Part shown: in pieces, positions 42,715 through 49,879 of the stretch
How positions within the stretch are numbered: position 1 is the stretch's first letter
Layout: each line of letters opens with the position of its first letter
Source of the DNA: Bacteroidota bacterium
Lineage (GTDB): Bacteria; Bacteroidota; Bacteroidia; B-17B0; Aurantibacillaceae
NCBI GenBank assembly: GCA_017303905.1
Contig: JAFLBH010000001.1
Span: forward strand, 124,001-188,000
DNA length: 64,000 bases
Reading direction: 5' to 3'
Program-made: the position numbers and the translations under genes
Notes under the pieces: model-generated
What the model was told of the DNA's origin: nothing
Databases searched by the model: none
The model's input: the letters and a program-made list of their open reading frames with translations, nothing else

Positions 42715-43800
42715 GTGCCTAAAGTTTTGGTCATATCTGATCACCGACGGTATCGCTCACCTAGTCAGCGTTACCGTTATGAGCAATACATTTCCTATTT
42801 GGAAACAAAGGGATTTGAATTTACTTTTTCTCCTGTAATTAATGAAAATGATGATGAAACCTTTTACGGAAAAGGTAAAATAGTTTCAAAAGCATTCATT
42901 ACACTTAAATCTTTTTTTATCCGATTTAAAGATTGGATGAGATACAATCAATTTGATATTATATTTATTCAGCGTGAAGCTTTATTTGTAGGTTCAACAT
43001 TTTTCGAACGTAAAGCATTTCGCAGTAAAGCAAAAGTGATTTTTGATTTCGATGACAGTATTTGGTTAATGGACACTTCTCCTGAAAATAAAAAGTTTGA
43101 ATTCCTCAAAAATCCGGACAAAACCAAAACTAATATTAAAAATGCGCATTTAGTAATTGCCGGTAATTCTTATTTAGCGAACTATAGTCTACAATTTAAT
43201 TCGAATACAATTATTATTCCAACTACTGTTGATTGCAACCTGCATAAACCGATGCCTGAATTAAGAGGCGAGGAAACTATTGTTATAGGCTGGAGCGGAA
43301 GTATCAGTACCGTAAAGCATTTTGAAGCTTTTGTACCTACACTAAAAAAACTGAAAACTAAATACGGAAATAAAATAAGATTCAAATTATTAGGAGAGCC
43401 GAATTACATCAACGGCGAACTTGACATTAAAGGTGAACAATGGACAGTCGATTCAGAAGTGATTGAGTTAAACAAAATGGATATCGGTATAATGCCATTG
43501 CCTAATGACAAGTGGGCCAACGGTAAATGCGGATTGAAAGGGTTAACTTATATGGCTTGTGGTGTAGCTACAGTAATAAGTCCGGTTGGTGTGAACAAAG
43601 AAATTATTGAGCACGGCAAAAACGGATTTCTTGCCGATTCGGAAGAAGAATGGTTAAACTGCTTATCCTTATTAATTGAAGATAAAGCTCTAAGAAATAA
43701 ACTAGGAGAAGAAGGTAGAAAAACTGTATTAGAAAAGTATTCGGTAGAAGCAAATAAAGAAAAATATTTAAAAGTATTTCAATCGGTGTTAGATGCTTAA
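42715..43800 (+). CDS. glycosyltransferase, GT-B fold (family 4-like)
   Basis: This 361-residue cytoplasmic enzyme starts at GTG 42715; an in-frame stop lies just upstream and no ATG is available. GWSGSISTVKHF (about 183-194) opens the C-terminal donor-binding domain and EIIEHGKNGFLADSEEEW (about 302-319) is the GT4-type nucleotide-sugar loop. Such enzymes build surface polysaccharides or glycolipids. No other glycan genes are adjacent, so acceptor and sugar are unknown. The stop overlaps the next gene by 8 bases. Confidence 0.88.
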   Translation: MPKVLVISDHRRYRSPSQRYRYEQYISYLETKGFEFTFSPVINENDDETFYGKGKIVSKAFITLKSFFIRFKDWMRYNQFDIIFIQREALFVGSTFFERKAFRSKAKVIFDFDDSIWLMDTSPENKKFEFLKNPDKTKTNIKNAHLVIAGNSYLANYSLQFNSNTIIIPTTVDCNLHKPMPELRGEETIVIGWSGSISTVKHFEAFVPTLKKLKTKYGNKIRFKLLGEPNYINGELDIKGEQWTVDSEVIELNKMDIGIMPLPNDKWANGKCGLKGLTYMACGVATVISPVGVNKEIIEHGKNGFLADSEEEWLNCLSLLIEDKALRNKLGEEGRKTVLEKYSVEANKEKYLKVFQSVLDA

Positions 43801-44131
43801 CCCACTCGAAAATTATTTTTTACAGCAACCTGAACCCTTACAAGGGTGCATGCTCTATCTGCGTGATTGGCTTAAAGCACAAGGCTTAGAGGAAGTTTAC
43901 AAATTTTCGACTACATTTTATCTCTATAAAGGCAAAATGTTTTGTTACATGAGTGTTCGCGCCAAAGACAAACAATTTTATTTGGGATTTGTGAAGGGTT
44001 ATAAAATGAAACACCCTTCTTTAAAAAAAGAAGGGCGTAAACAAATTAAAGTATTTTATATAAATCCTTCTGAAGATGTGCCCTTAAAAGACTTAAAGCA
44101 AATACTGTCAGAAGCGAAAAAATTATACTAA
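43793..44131 (+). CDS. DUF1801/YdhG-like small protein
   Basis: This 112-residue cytoplasmic protein has the DUF1801-type layout: LRDWLKAQG, then VYKFSTTFYLYKGKMFCYM, then YLGFVKGYKM. The function of the family is not established. The start overlaps the glycosyltransferase by 8 bases and the stop overlaps the convergent agmatinase gene by CTAA. Confidence 0.75.
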   Translation: MLNPLENYFLQQPEPLQGCMLYLRDWLKAQGLEEVYKFSTTFYLYKGKMFCYMSVRAKDKQFYLGFVKGYKMKHPSLKKEGRKQIKVFYINPSEDVPLKDLKQILSEAKKLY

Positions 44132-45189
44132 GCCTTTTTTCCGTTACTTAAAGCCACCAAATTTGCGATACGGTATAACAAACGCGCTGCCACATTTTCA
44201 TTCCAATCATTTCCGCGTGCAGGCGCAACTTCGTTAATATCGAACGCAATGATTCGCTTTCCGGATTTAACCACTTTCTCAATTAAGAACAGAACCTGCT
44301 CTGCTTCCATTCCTCCTGCAACCGGAGTTCCTGTATTCGGACATAATTTTGGATCCAAAGCATCAATATCAAAACTCAAATAAATCTTATCCGGCAATTC
44401 CTTTACAATACGATTACACACTCTGTCCCAAGAATCACCACGGTACATGGCGTGCTTCATATCACGATCAAAAAATGTAACTACACGTCCTTTTTCATTC
44501 TTTATTACATCTAATTCTTCCTGACAAAAGTCGCGAATGCCTACTTGAATTAATTTATTAACTTCTTTAATTTTTAATGCATTGTACATGATGGAGGCAT
44601 GCGAGAATTCAAAACCCTCATAGGCAATTCTCAAATCGGCATGCGCGTCTAATTGTAATACGCCAAATTTTCCAAACTTATCCGCTAAAGCCTGCATCAT
44701 GCCTAATGGTGTTGAATGATCGCCACCAATTAAACCCACAATTTTCTTTTGATTGAGAAAATGTGTCACGCGTTCTTTTACGGTTTTATTCAACCATAAA
44801 CAACCTTCCTTAATTTCCTTGGCCGATTTTTGATGCGTTTTGTTCTTACTGATATCTTTACCGGATGCCATTGCATCAATCATAGCCTCTGCTTTCTTGC
44901 GAAGCGTAGTGCTTTTTGTACGAATGGTTTTATTTTCCTTATCCATTCCTATGCCTAACTTCCACGCATCTTTTATATTCGGATCATACAAGTCTACTTG
45001 ATAAGAAGCTTCGTGAATAGCTTTTGGTCCGTTTACCGTTCCTCCTCCGTAACTAACGGTTACCTCCCAAGGTACAGGAATTAATACTGTTTCGCATTCT
45101 TCTATCGTAAATGGTAAGCCAAACATGCCGGCAGTTGTATCGCCGATACTGTTCGGATCGAATGATTTTATTTTTTGTTCTTTTGTCAT
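44128..45189 (-). CDS. agmatinase/arginase-family ureohydrolase
   Basis: This 353-residue Mn-dependent enzyme has all metal-binding motifs: GGDHSTPLG, LDAHADLR and SFDIDALDP. The ureohydrolase family includes agmatinase, arginase, guanidinobutyrase and formiminoglutamase; the extended N-terminal half (PWEVTVSYGGGTVNGP) fits the agmatinase-like branch common in Bacteroidota. Exact substrate cannot be settled here. I use the ATG at 45189 rather than the TTG 15 bases upstream. Confidence 0.85.
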   Translation of the reverse strand: MTKEQKIKSFDPNSIGDTTAGMFGLPFTIEECETVLIPVPWEVTVSYGGGTVNGPKAIHEASYQVDLYDPNIKDAWKLGIGMDKENKTIRTKSTTLRKKAEAMIDAMASGKDISKNKTHQKSAKEIKEGCLWLNKTVKERVTHFLNQKKIVGLIGGDHSTPLGMMQALADKFGKFGVLQLDAHADLRIAYEGFEFSHASIMYNALKIKEVNKLIQVGIRDFCQEELDVIKNEKGRVVTFFDRDMKHAMYRGDSWDRVCNRIVKELPDKIYLSFDIDALDPKLCPNTGTPVAGGMEAEQVLFLIEKVVKSGKRIIAFDINEVAPARGNDWNENVAARLLYRIANLVALSNGKKA

Positions 45190-45210
45190 AATATTTTTAT
45201 TCAACGGTTA

Positions 45211-45264
45211 TTTCTCGACTTCGCTCGAAATGACAATTATATTTAAAAGTCAGACTGAGCGACG
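45211..45264. repeat. REP-like palindromic repeat
   Basis: TTTCTCGACTTCGCTCGAAA (45211-45230) contains TCGA-CTTCGC-TCGA, a short hairpin, and CAGACTGAGCGACG follows at 45250-45263. Sequences of this kind recur as intergenic repeats in many Bacteroidota. Only this one copy was noticed in the window. Confidence 0.4.
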
Positions 45265-45270
45265 TTTATG

Positions 45271-45918
45271 TTAAGGTGCTAATCTAGAAATTTTCCAGAG
45301 ATTATTTTCTTTGGTATAAATAATTCGGTCGTGCAAACGGCTTTTTCGTCCTTGCCAGAATTCATAATAATCTGCAGTCAAAACCCAACCGCCCCAAAAA
45401 TCAGGACGAGGAACTTCTTTGCCTTCAAATTTCTTGGTGTATTCTGCTACTAAATTCTCCAGCTCTTCTCGTGATTTTAGCTCTGAGCTTTGATTAGAGC
45501 TCCATGAACCAATTTTAGATTCGCGCGGACGGTTATTAAAATAATTATCACTGAAAGAAGAATCGCATTTTACAACCTTACCTTCAATTCGGATTTGCCT
45601 TTCTAAATCCGGCCAAAAGAAACTCAAACTCACGTTTGGATTCGTTTCCATATTTTTTGCCTTACGGGAATTATAGTTTCCGTAAAACCAAAATTGATTA
45701 TTCTCAAACTCGCGCAAATACACAATGCGCGATGCCGGTTTATTTTCCGGTGAAATCGTACACAAAGTCATAGCCTGTACTTCCGAAACTTTCGACTCAA
45801 CAGCTTGTCCGAGCCATAATTCAAATTGCTTGAAGGGATCGGGATTCACCTCCGATTCCAAAAGATGACCCTTTACAAAGTCCTCTCTCAATTTTTTTAT
45901 TTCGTCACGTAAACTCAT
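45271..45918 (-). CDS. pdxH: pyridoxamine 5'-phosphate oxidase
   Basis: This 215-residue FMN enzyme makes pyridoxal 5'-phosphate, the cofactor used by the tryptophanase in this window. Family motifs are SRIVYLREF, FYGNYNSRKA, FFWPDLERQIRIEG and the C-terminal WQGRKSRLHDR that contacts PLP and FMN. Length is normal. It is separated from the next gene on the strand by the REP-like repeat. Confidence 0.96.
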   Translation of the reverse strand: MSLRDEIKKLREDFVKGHLLESEVNPDPFKQFELWLGQAVESKVSEVQAMTLCTISPENKPASRIVYLREFENNQFWFYGNYNSRKAKNMETNPNVSLSFFWPDLERQIRIEGKVVKCDSSFSDNYFNNRPRESKIGSWSSNQSSELKSREELENLVAEYTKKFEGKEVPRPDFWGGWVLTADYYEFWQGRKSRLHDRIIYTKENNLWKISRLAP

Positions 45919-45932
45919 AAAAATAGTTTTAT

Positions 45933-45940
45933 CAAAGGTA
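45933..45940 (-). promoter_or_regulatory. TAnnTTTG -7 box for pdxH
   Basis: On the minus strand TACCTTTG lies 14 bases before the pdxH ATG. Confidence 0.5.
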
Positions 45941-46010
45941 CATTTATTGATGTAATCTTTTTGTGAATAATATCATTTCGAACCGAATTTATTTTAATTA
46001 ATTTAGCAGT

Positions 46011-46550
46011 ATGCAGGGTGATTTTTTAATAGCGCATCCCATGTTGCAAGACGGCTATTTTAAGCGTGCCGTTATTTATCTTACTGAAGATAATGAAGAG
46101 GGGTCACTTGGATTTGTTTTAAATTTTAAAACAGACATGATGCTTCGTGATGTATTTCCTCATATTAAAAATGGCAATTTTCCTATTTACGAAGGCGGAC
46201 CGGTTTCAAAAAATCAATTGTATTACATACACAATTTAGGCAACGACCTAAGCGAAAGCATAAAAATAAATGATGGTTTATATTGGGGCGGTAATTTTTT
46301 TGAATTAGCTCATATGATCGATCACGGAAAGGTAAAAACCCATAATGTTCGTTTTTTTGTAGGCTATGCTGGTTGGACTCCCGGACAATTAAAAGAAGAG
46401 CTCATTCAAAAAGCATGGTTTATTGGAGAAGCGGATAATTATACCGTTTTAAATAATAATCCTAAAAATTTATGGGGTGATGAATTAGGAAAAATTAAAG
46501 AGTCTTATAAAGTATTTTCAGACATTGCCTTTGACCCCAATCTGAATTAA
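46011..46550 (+). CDS. YqgE/AlgH family protein
   Basis: This 179-residue protein has the family pattern: GDFLIAHPMLQDGYFKRAVI at the start, GSLGFVLN near 40, and GYAGWTPGQLKEEL near 120. AlgH was first linked to alginate regulation in Pseudomonas; its molecular role is still unclear. It is followed by a clean bidirectional terminator. Confidence 0.93.
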   Translation: MQGDFLIAHPMLQDGYFKRAVIYLTEDNEEGSLGFVLNFKTDMMLRDVFPHIKNGNFPIYEGGPVSKNQLYYIHNLGNDLSESIKINDGLYWGGNFFELAHMIDHGKVKTHNVRFFVGYAGWTPGQLKEELIQKAWFIGEADNYTVLNNNPKNLWGDELGKIKESYKVFSDIAFDPNLN

Positions 46551-46565
46551 TTCATTCTGTTTTCT

Positions 46566-46638
46566 GTAAACTTCAAGTGCCTTAATATAAAAAAACCCGA
46601 CAATGTCGGGTTTTCTTTTATCTGTGCGGATGAAGGGA
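46566..46638. repeat. duplicated tRNA-Leu 3' flank, copy 1
   Basis: This 73-base stretch is copied at 46729-46801, 163 bases away and without gaps. It contains the terminator hairpin, TATCTGTG and the last 14 bases of the tRNA-Leu gene (minus strand). From 46590 to 46638 the copies differ at only two positions; the first part is more diverged. After GGATGAAGGGA, copy 1 no longer resembles a tRNA. Confidence 0.75.
46590..46618 (+). terminator. terminator after the algH-like gene
   Basis: AAAACCCGAC (46592-46601) and GTCGGGTTTT (46605-46614) pair perfectly around an AAT loop, followed by CTTTTA. It works in both directions. Confidence 0.85.
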
Positions 46639-46728
46639 TTGCCCTGAGGCCGTCCCTGTTTCATGCAAGATTGCAAATGAAAACCCTATTGCTACGCAAC
46701 AGCTTTTTTGTTTCTTCGACGCTTTGAA

Positions 46729-46801
46729 GTAAACTTCACGCGTCTCATAAACAAAAAACCCGACGATGTCGGGTTTTCATTTATCTGTGCGGATGAAGGG
46801 A
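46729..46801. repeat. duplicated tRNA-Leu 3' flank, copy 2 (intact)
   Basis: Partner of 46566-46638; this copy runs into the intact tRNA-Leu gene and its terminator. Confidence 0.75.
46753..46781 (-). terminator. terminator of tRNA-Leu
   Basis: On the minus strand AAAACCCGAC, an ATC loop and GTCGGGTTTT form a 10-bp stem followed by TT and GTTT. It starts 11 bases beyond the tRNA 3' end. Confidence 0.85.
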
Positions 46802-46869
46802 CTCGAACCCCCACGCCTCGCGGCGCCAGATCCTAAGTCTGGTGCGGCTACCAATTACGCCACATCCGC
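46788..46869 (-). tRNA. tRNA-Leu (anticodon UAG)
   Basis: The 82-base minus-strand sequence has a 7-bp acceptor stem (GCGGATG/CATCCGC), a D arm with AATTGGTAG, an anticodon stem CCAGA/TCTGG around loop CTTAGGA (anticodon TAG), a long class II variable arm (CGCCGCGAGGCG) and a T loop TTCGAGT. CCA is not encoded. It reads CUN leucine codons, best CUA. Confidence 0.96.
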
Positions 46870-46932
46870 ATCTTTGTACTCTTAGGAGGACTGCAAATGT
46901 AACAATTTTTTTAAAATGGATGCAAAAAAAGC

Positions 46933-47361
46933 TTATTTGAGCCACATGGCCACATAGGCCTCCGGCACCGGTAAAGATCCTGTGCAGTAGTTCACTTTAG
47001 CTACAATTTCCTTTGGGTATTGACGCACCTGTTCGAAACCCAAACGCTTAAAATAGTCCGGAATAATCGTTACAGCATAAAGCGGTTTCGAACTTTTTTC
47101 CTTCAAGGCTTGTGAAATTTGAGTGCCAACGCCCTTATAACGGTAATCTTGAACAACCCCCAAAGAACATAATTCCTGACACGTTTCGTAGGTTCTTAGG
47201 CGACCGAAACCTATCAGTTCAGCCCCCGTTTTAGCCACAATAAATTGAGAAGCATTTAAGTCATTATTGTCTAATTGCATTTCCTCAATTAACTTGACAA
47301 CGCTCGTAAAATCATCATCGCTACAACTACTAAGTTTATAATTGCTGATGGTATGGGGCAT
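46933..47361 (-). CDS. GNAT-family acetyltransferase
   Basis: This 142-residue protein has the GNAT core: an acetyl-CoA motif around SLGVVQDYRYKGVGTQIS (Q/R-x-x-G-x-G/A pattern) and the late FKRLGFEQV. It transfers acetyl groups to an unknown substrate. The ATG overlaps the stop of the T9SS protein gene by one base (TAATG), making it the last gene of a four-gene operon. Confidence 0.85.
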   Translation of the reverse strand: MPHTISNYKLSSCSDDDFTSVVKLIEEMQLDNNDLNASQFIVAKTGAELIGFGRLRTYETCQELCSLGVVQDYRYKGVGTQISQALKEKSSKPLYAVTIIPDYFKRLGFEQVRQYPKEIVAKVNYCTGSLPVPEAYVAMWLK

Positions 47362-49472
47362 TATTTTACCAGAATTAATTTTTGAGTGCGGCTACTTTCT
47401 CCGTCACTTAACTGAATGAAATAGGAGCCGTTTTCTAGTCCGTAAAGATTAAGTTGAAGTAAGCCAAATCGCATATTGGTTGAACTTGTATAAACCTCCT
47501 TACCCGTAATGTCGATGATTTTAATTTTAACCTCATTTCTAAAACTTCCTTCCGGAATTAAAACATGTGTTAAGCCTGAAGAAGGATTTGGATACAATTG
47601 AAAATTAGCTTGAGATTTGAGTTCTTTTACCGAAACCATTTCACTACCGATTGTAATCTTTTCCTGGAAACAATTTAAAACTGTACGTTTATTTTTATTG
47701 ACATCGTATTCGGTAACAAAAGCAACAATGTACATGTTATCCGGATTATATCGGAATACGCCACCTGCCGCTAAAGGAACTGTATACGTATAGGCTTTGC
47801 CGAACGCTTGATTTTGTGTACCGCCATTTACAGGAATAATTCCTGCTGCGCCAAATGAACCATCTAAAGCTGTATCCAAAACATTTTGATGTTTGTATTC
47901 GTAAGCTTTAAGAACATATCCGCCGGCAGAAGCCAAATAATATCCTTTTTGATAATAAGGCGAGAAAGGAACATTGTACATAAAACTTAACTGATTCCAG
48001 CCATTGTAGGTGGTATCACTTCCTAATCCGAATACATTGTTTTCAGTAATGTAAGCATTGATTCTATAGTCGCCCTTTACCTCTGCATTAAAACTAGCCT
48101 GCACACTAAAAGTTAATTCACGCGTACCTGAATTATAGGATTTATTAAGTATTCCAACTGAAACAGGAACAATGGCTGCTTTACGTTGATTAATTCTTGT
48201 AGCATAGGCAGCCCTTTCAACAGGAACAGAAGAAATATCTTTAAAATAATTTCTATCAATGATTGCTGTCGTTGTTTTCCTTCTGTAAGCAGAAATGACA
48301 CCTGCAGCCGATGCGTTTTTTAACGAATCGCCGTCATGAATATTAACCGCAATAACACTGTTTGATGCAAGTGCCGCCAGCTTATCTTGTCCATCCGGGC
48401 TATATCCATCAAACGCACTTAAAAACTGCTCTGCCAATACGTTTTTTGTAGGGGCAGTCGTCATGATGCTTAATGAGGTATATAATGTATCATTAGTATT
48501 GTTTTGATCAGCGTTAACTCCATTAATGTAATTCACCCATATTTTCATTGGATAATACCCCGGAGTTGAAATGTTGTAAGGCACATTAAATGTAAAATCA
48601 TTGCTGCCGTAAATCGGGATGATTTGTGCTAAACCAAAAGCTTGCTGATAATTAGAAAGGCCTTGAATTTGATAATTCAATGAAACTGAATTGATACTTA
48701 CTTTTCCCTTATTCGTGATTCTGCATGTAATATTCCCATTTGTGTTTATTGTATTATAACGGTACACGCCTAACCCCTCTGAAATTTCAGCATCATAATC
48801 GTTTGCTACATTCTCAACTTTAATATTATCTAACCATAACTGATACATGTTTTGAGAGGTATTTTTAAATGCCACACGAATGTTTTGTCCGGCATACTGA
48901 CTTAAAGAAATACCGCGCTTAGTCCAAACATTCTTTTCTCCTGCTCCGGCGGTATTACCATCTGCCAGGTAAAATACACGATCACTTAATAAAAAACTAT
49001 TTGCATTTAAAGTTCCCGTTGTGTTGGTGGTAACATATACTTCGTATCCCTCAGGAAAATTTGCATCTGGCGACATAGCTTCCCATGATAAAACAGAGCT
49101 GGAAGTAATGTTATTTATTACCGGGGTAACAACAAATCGCTTAACTGCAACCGAAGTATCCAACCAGGATGTACTTACCAAAAAAGTATCGTTCTCAATA
49201 TTGTTATAAAGCACGGCCCAACCGGTTGTTTTTAGTGAAGCCACGTTAAACGGACGATTAGGACTATTAGCTGTTCCAATATTGTTTTTATATCCATCAT
49301 CAATTAACGTGTAAGCGGAGGCAGTCGTATATGTGGTAGAAATAGTTTTGCTTCCTATTACCTGCACATCGTTTTGCAAGCTCAACGTACTAAAGTCGTC
49401 AGAATATAAAACTTGTGCCTTTAAGAAAACGAAAGGCGTTAATAGGAGCAGATAGATAAATTTAAATTTCAT
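47361..49472 (-). CDS. T9SS-exported Omp28-like protein with sorting domain
   Basis: This 703-residue protein has a signal peptide (ending FLKAQ, about residue 20), a jelly-roll adhesin-like domain (about 25-220; LSWEAMSPDANFPEGYEVYV), a linker, an Omp28-like region (about 345-610; LAEQFLSAFDGYSPDGQDKL) and a C-terminal type A T9SS sorting domain of about 75 residues (YPNPSSG... GSYFIQLSDGE...LILVK). T9SS substrates are carried across the outer membrane and attached to the surface or released. I use the ATG at 49472. It is one base behind the cupin gene. Confidence 0.9.
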   Translation of the reverse strand: MKFKFIYLLLLTPFVFLKAQVLYSDDFSTLSLQNDVQVIGSKTISTTYTTASAYTLIDDGYKNNIGTANSPNRPFNVASLKTTGWAVLYNNIENDTFLVSTSWLDTSVAVKRFVVTPVINNITSSSVLSWEAMSPDANFPEGYEVYVTTNTTGTLNANSFLLSDRVFYLADGNTAGAGEKNVWTKRGISLSQYAGQNIRVAFKNTSQNMYQLWLDNIKVENVANDYDAEISEGLGVYRYNTINTNGNITCRITNKGKVSINSVSLNYQIQGLSNYQQAFGLAQIIPIYGSNDFTFNVPYNISTPGYYPMKIWVNYINGVNADQNNTNDTLYTSLSIMTTAPTKNVLAEQFLSAFDGYSPDGQDKLAALASNSVIAVNIHDGDSLKNASAAGVISAYRRKTTTAIIDRNYFKDISSVPVERAAYATRINQRKAAIVPVSVGILNKSYNSGTRELTFSVQASFNAEVKGDYRINAYITENNVFGLGSDTTYNGWNQLSFMYNVPFSPYYQKGYYLASAGGYVLKAYEYKHQNVLDTALDGSFGAAGIIPVNGGTQNQAFGKAYTYTVPLAAGGVFRYNPDNMYIVAFVTEYDVNKNKRTVLNCFQEKITIGSEMVSVKELKSQANFQLYPNPSSGLTHVLIPEGSFRNEVKIKIIDITGKEVYTSSTNMRFGLLQLNLYGLENGSYFIQLSDGESSRTQKLILVK

Positions 49473-49473
49473 G

Positions 49474-49878
49474 TTATTCAATCATTACACGGTCTTTCCC
49501 GTCAAAATAAGGAGCCTGAATGCTTAATACTTTCAATGCTTCCTTTGAGTTTACTTTTACAGAATGAGGTGTGTTTTTGGGGATAAAAACAACATCACCC
49601 TTTTTAATTTCAATTTGTTTATCGCCCAACTTCATGGTGCCGTTTCCGGCTAACACAACCACATGTTCTGAGTGGTTAAGATGTTTGTGCAGTTTAACTT
49701 CTTTTTTTATTACAATCACAAAAGAAGAAGCTAAACTATCTCCAAAAAGCGGCGAGTTGTAAATATTGTCACTAACGGTCTTAAGCCCTACTGTATCGGT
49801 GTTCAAATAATTTTGAGCCATTATTCGATCAACACATCCCCACCCGGCCAATACAAGTATTACAAAAAACCTCAACAT
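49474..49878 (-). CDS. exported cupin-domain protein
   Basis: This 134-residue protein has an N-terminal export signal (MLRFFVILVLAGWGC) and a single cupin barrel. Metal-binding motif 1 is HKHLNHSEHVVVLAGNG and motif 2 is GDVVFIPKNTPHSVK. Cupins bind metals and small molecules; the sequence does not reveal a reaction. It lies one base after the TMTC-like gene and one base before the T9SS gene. Confidence 0.85.
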   Translation of the reverse strand: MLRFFVILVLAGWGCVDRIMAQNYLNTDTVGLKTVSDNIYNSPLFGDSLASSFVIVIKKEVKLHKHLNHSEHVVVLAGNGTMKLGDKQIEIKKGDVVFIPKNTPHSVKVNSKEALKVLSIQAPYFDGKDRVMIE

Positions 49879-49879
49879 C

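Noticed and set aside
46566-46869. attL/attR of a resident integrative element
   Set aside because: No integrase or cargo lies between or near the repeats; only 90 bases separate the copies.
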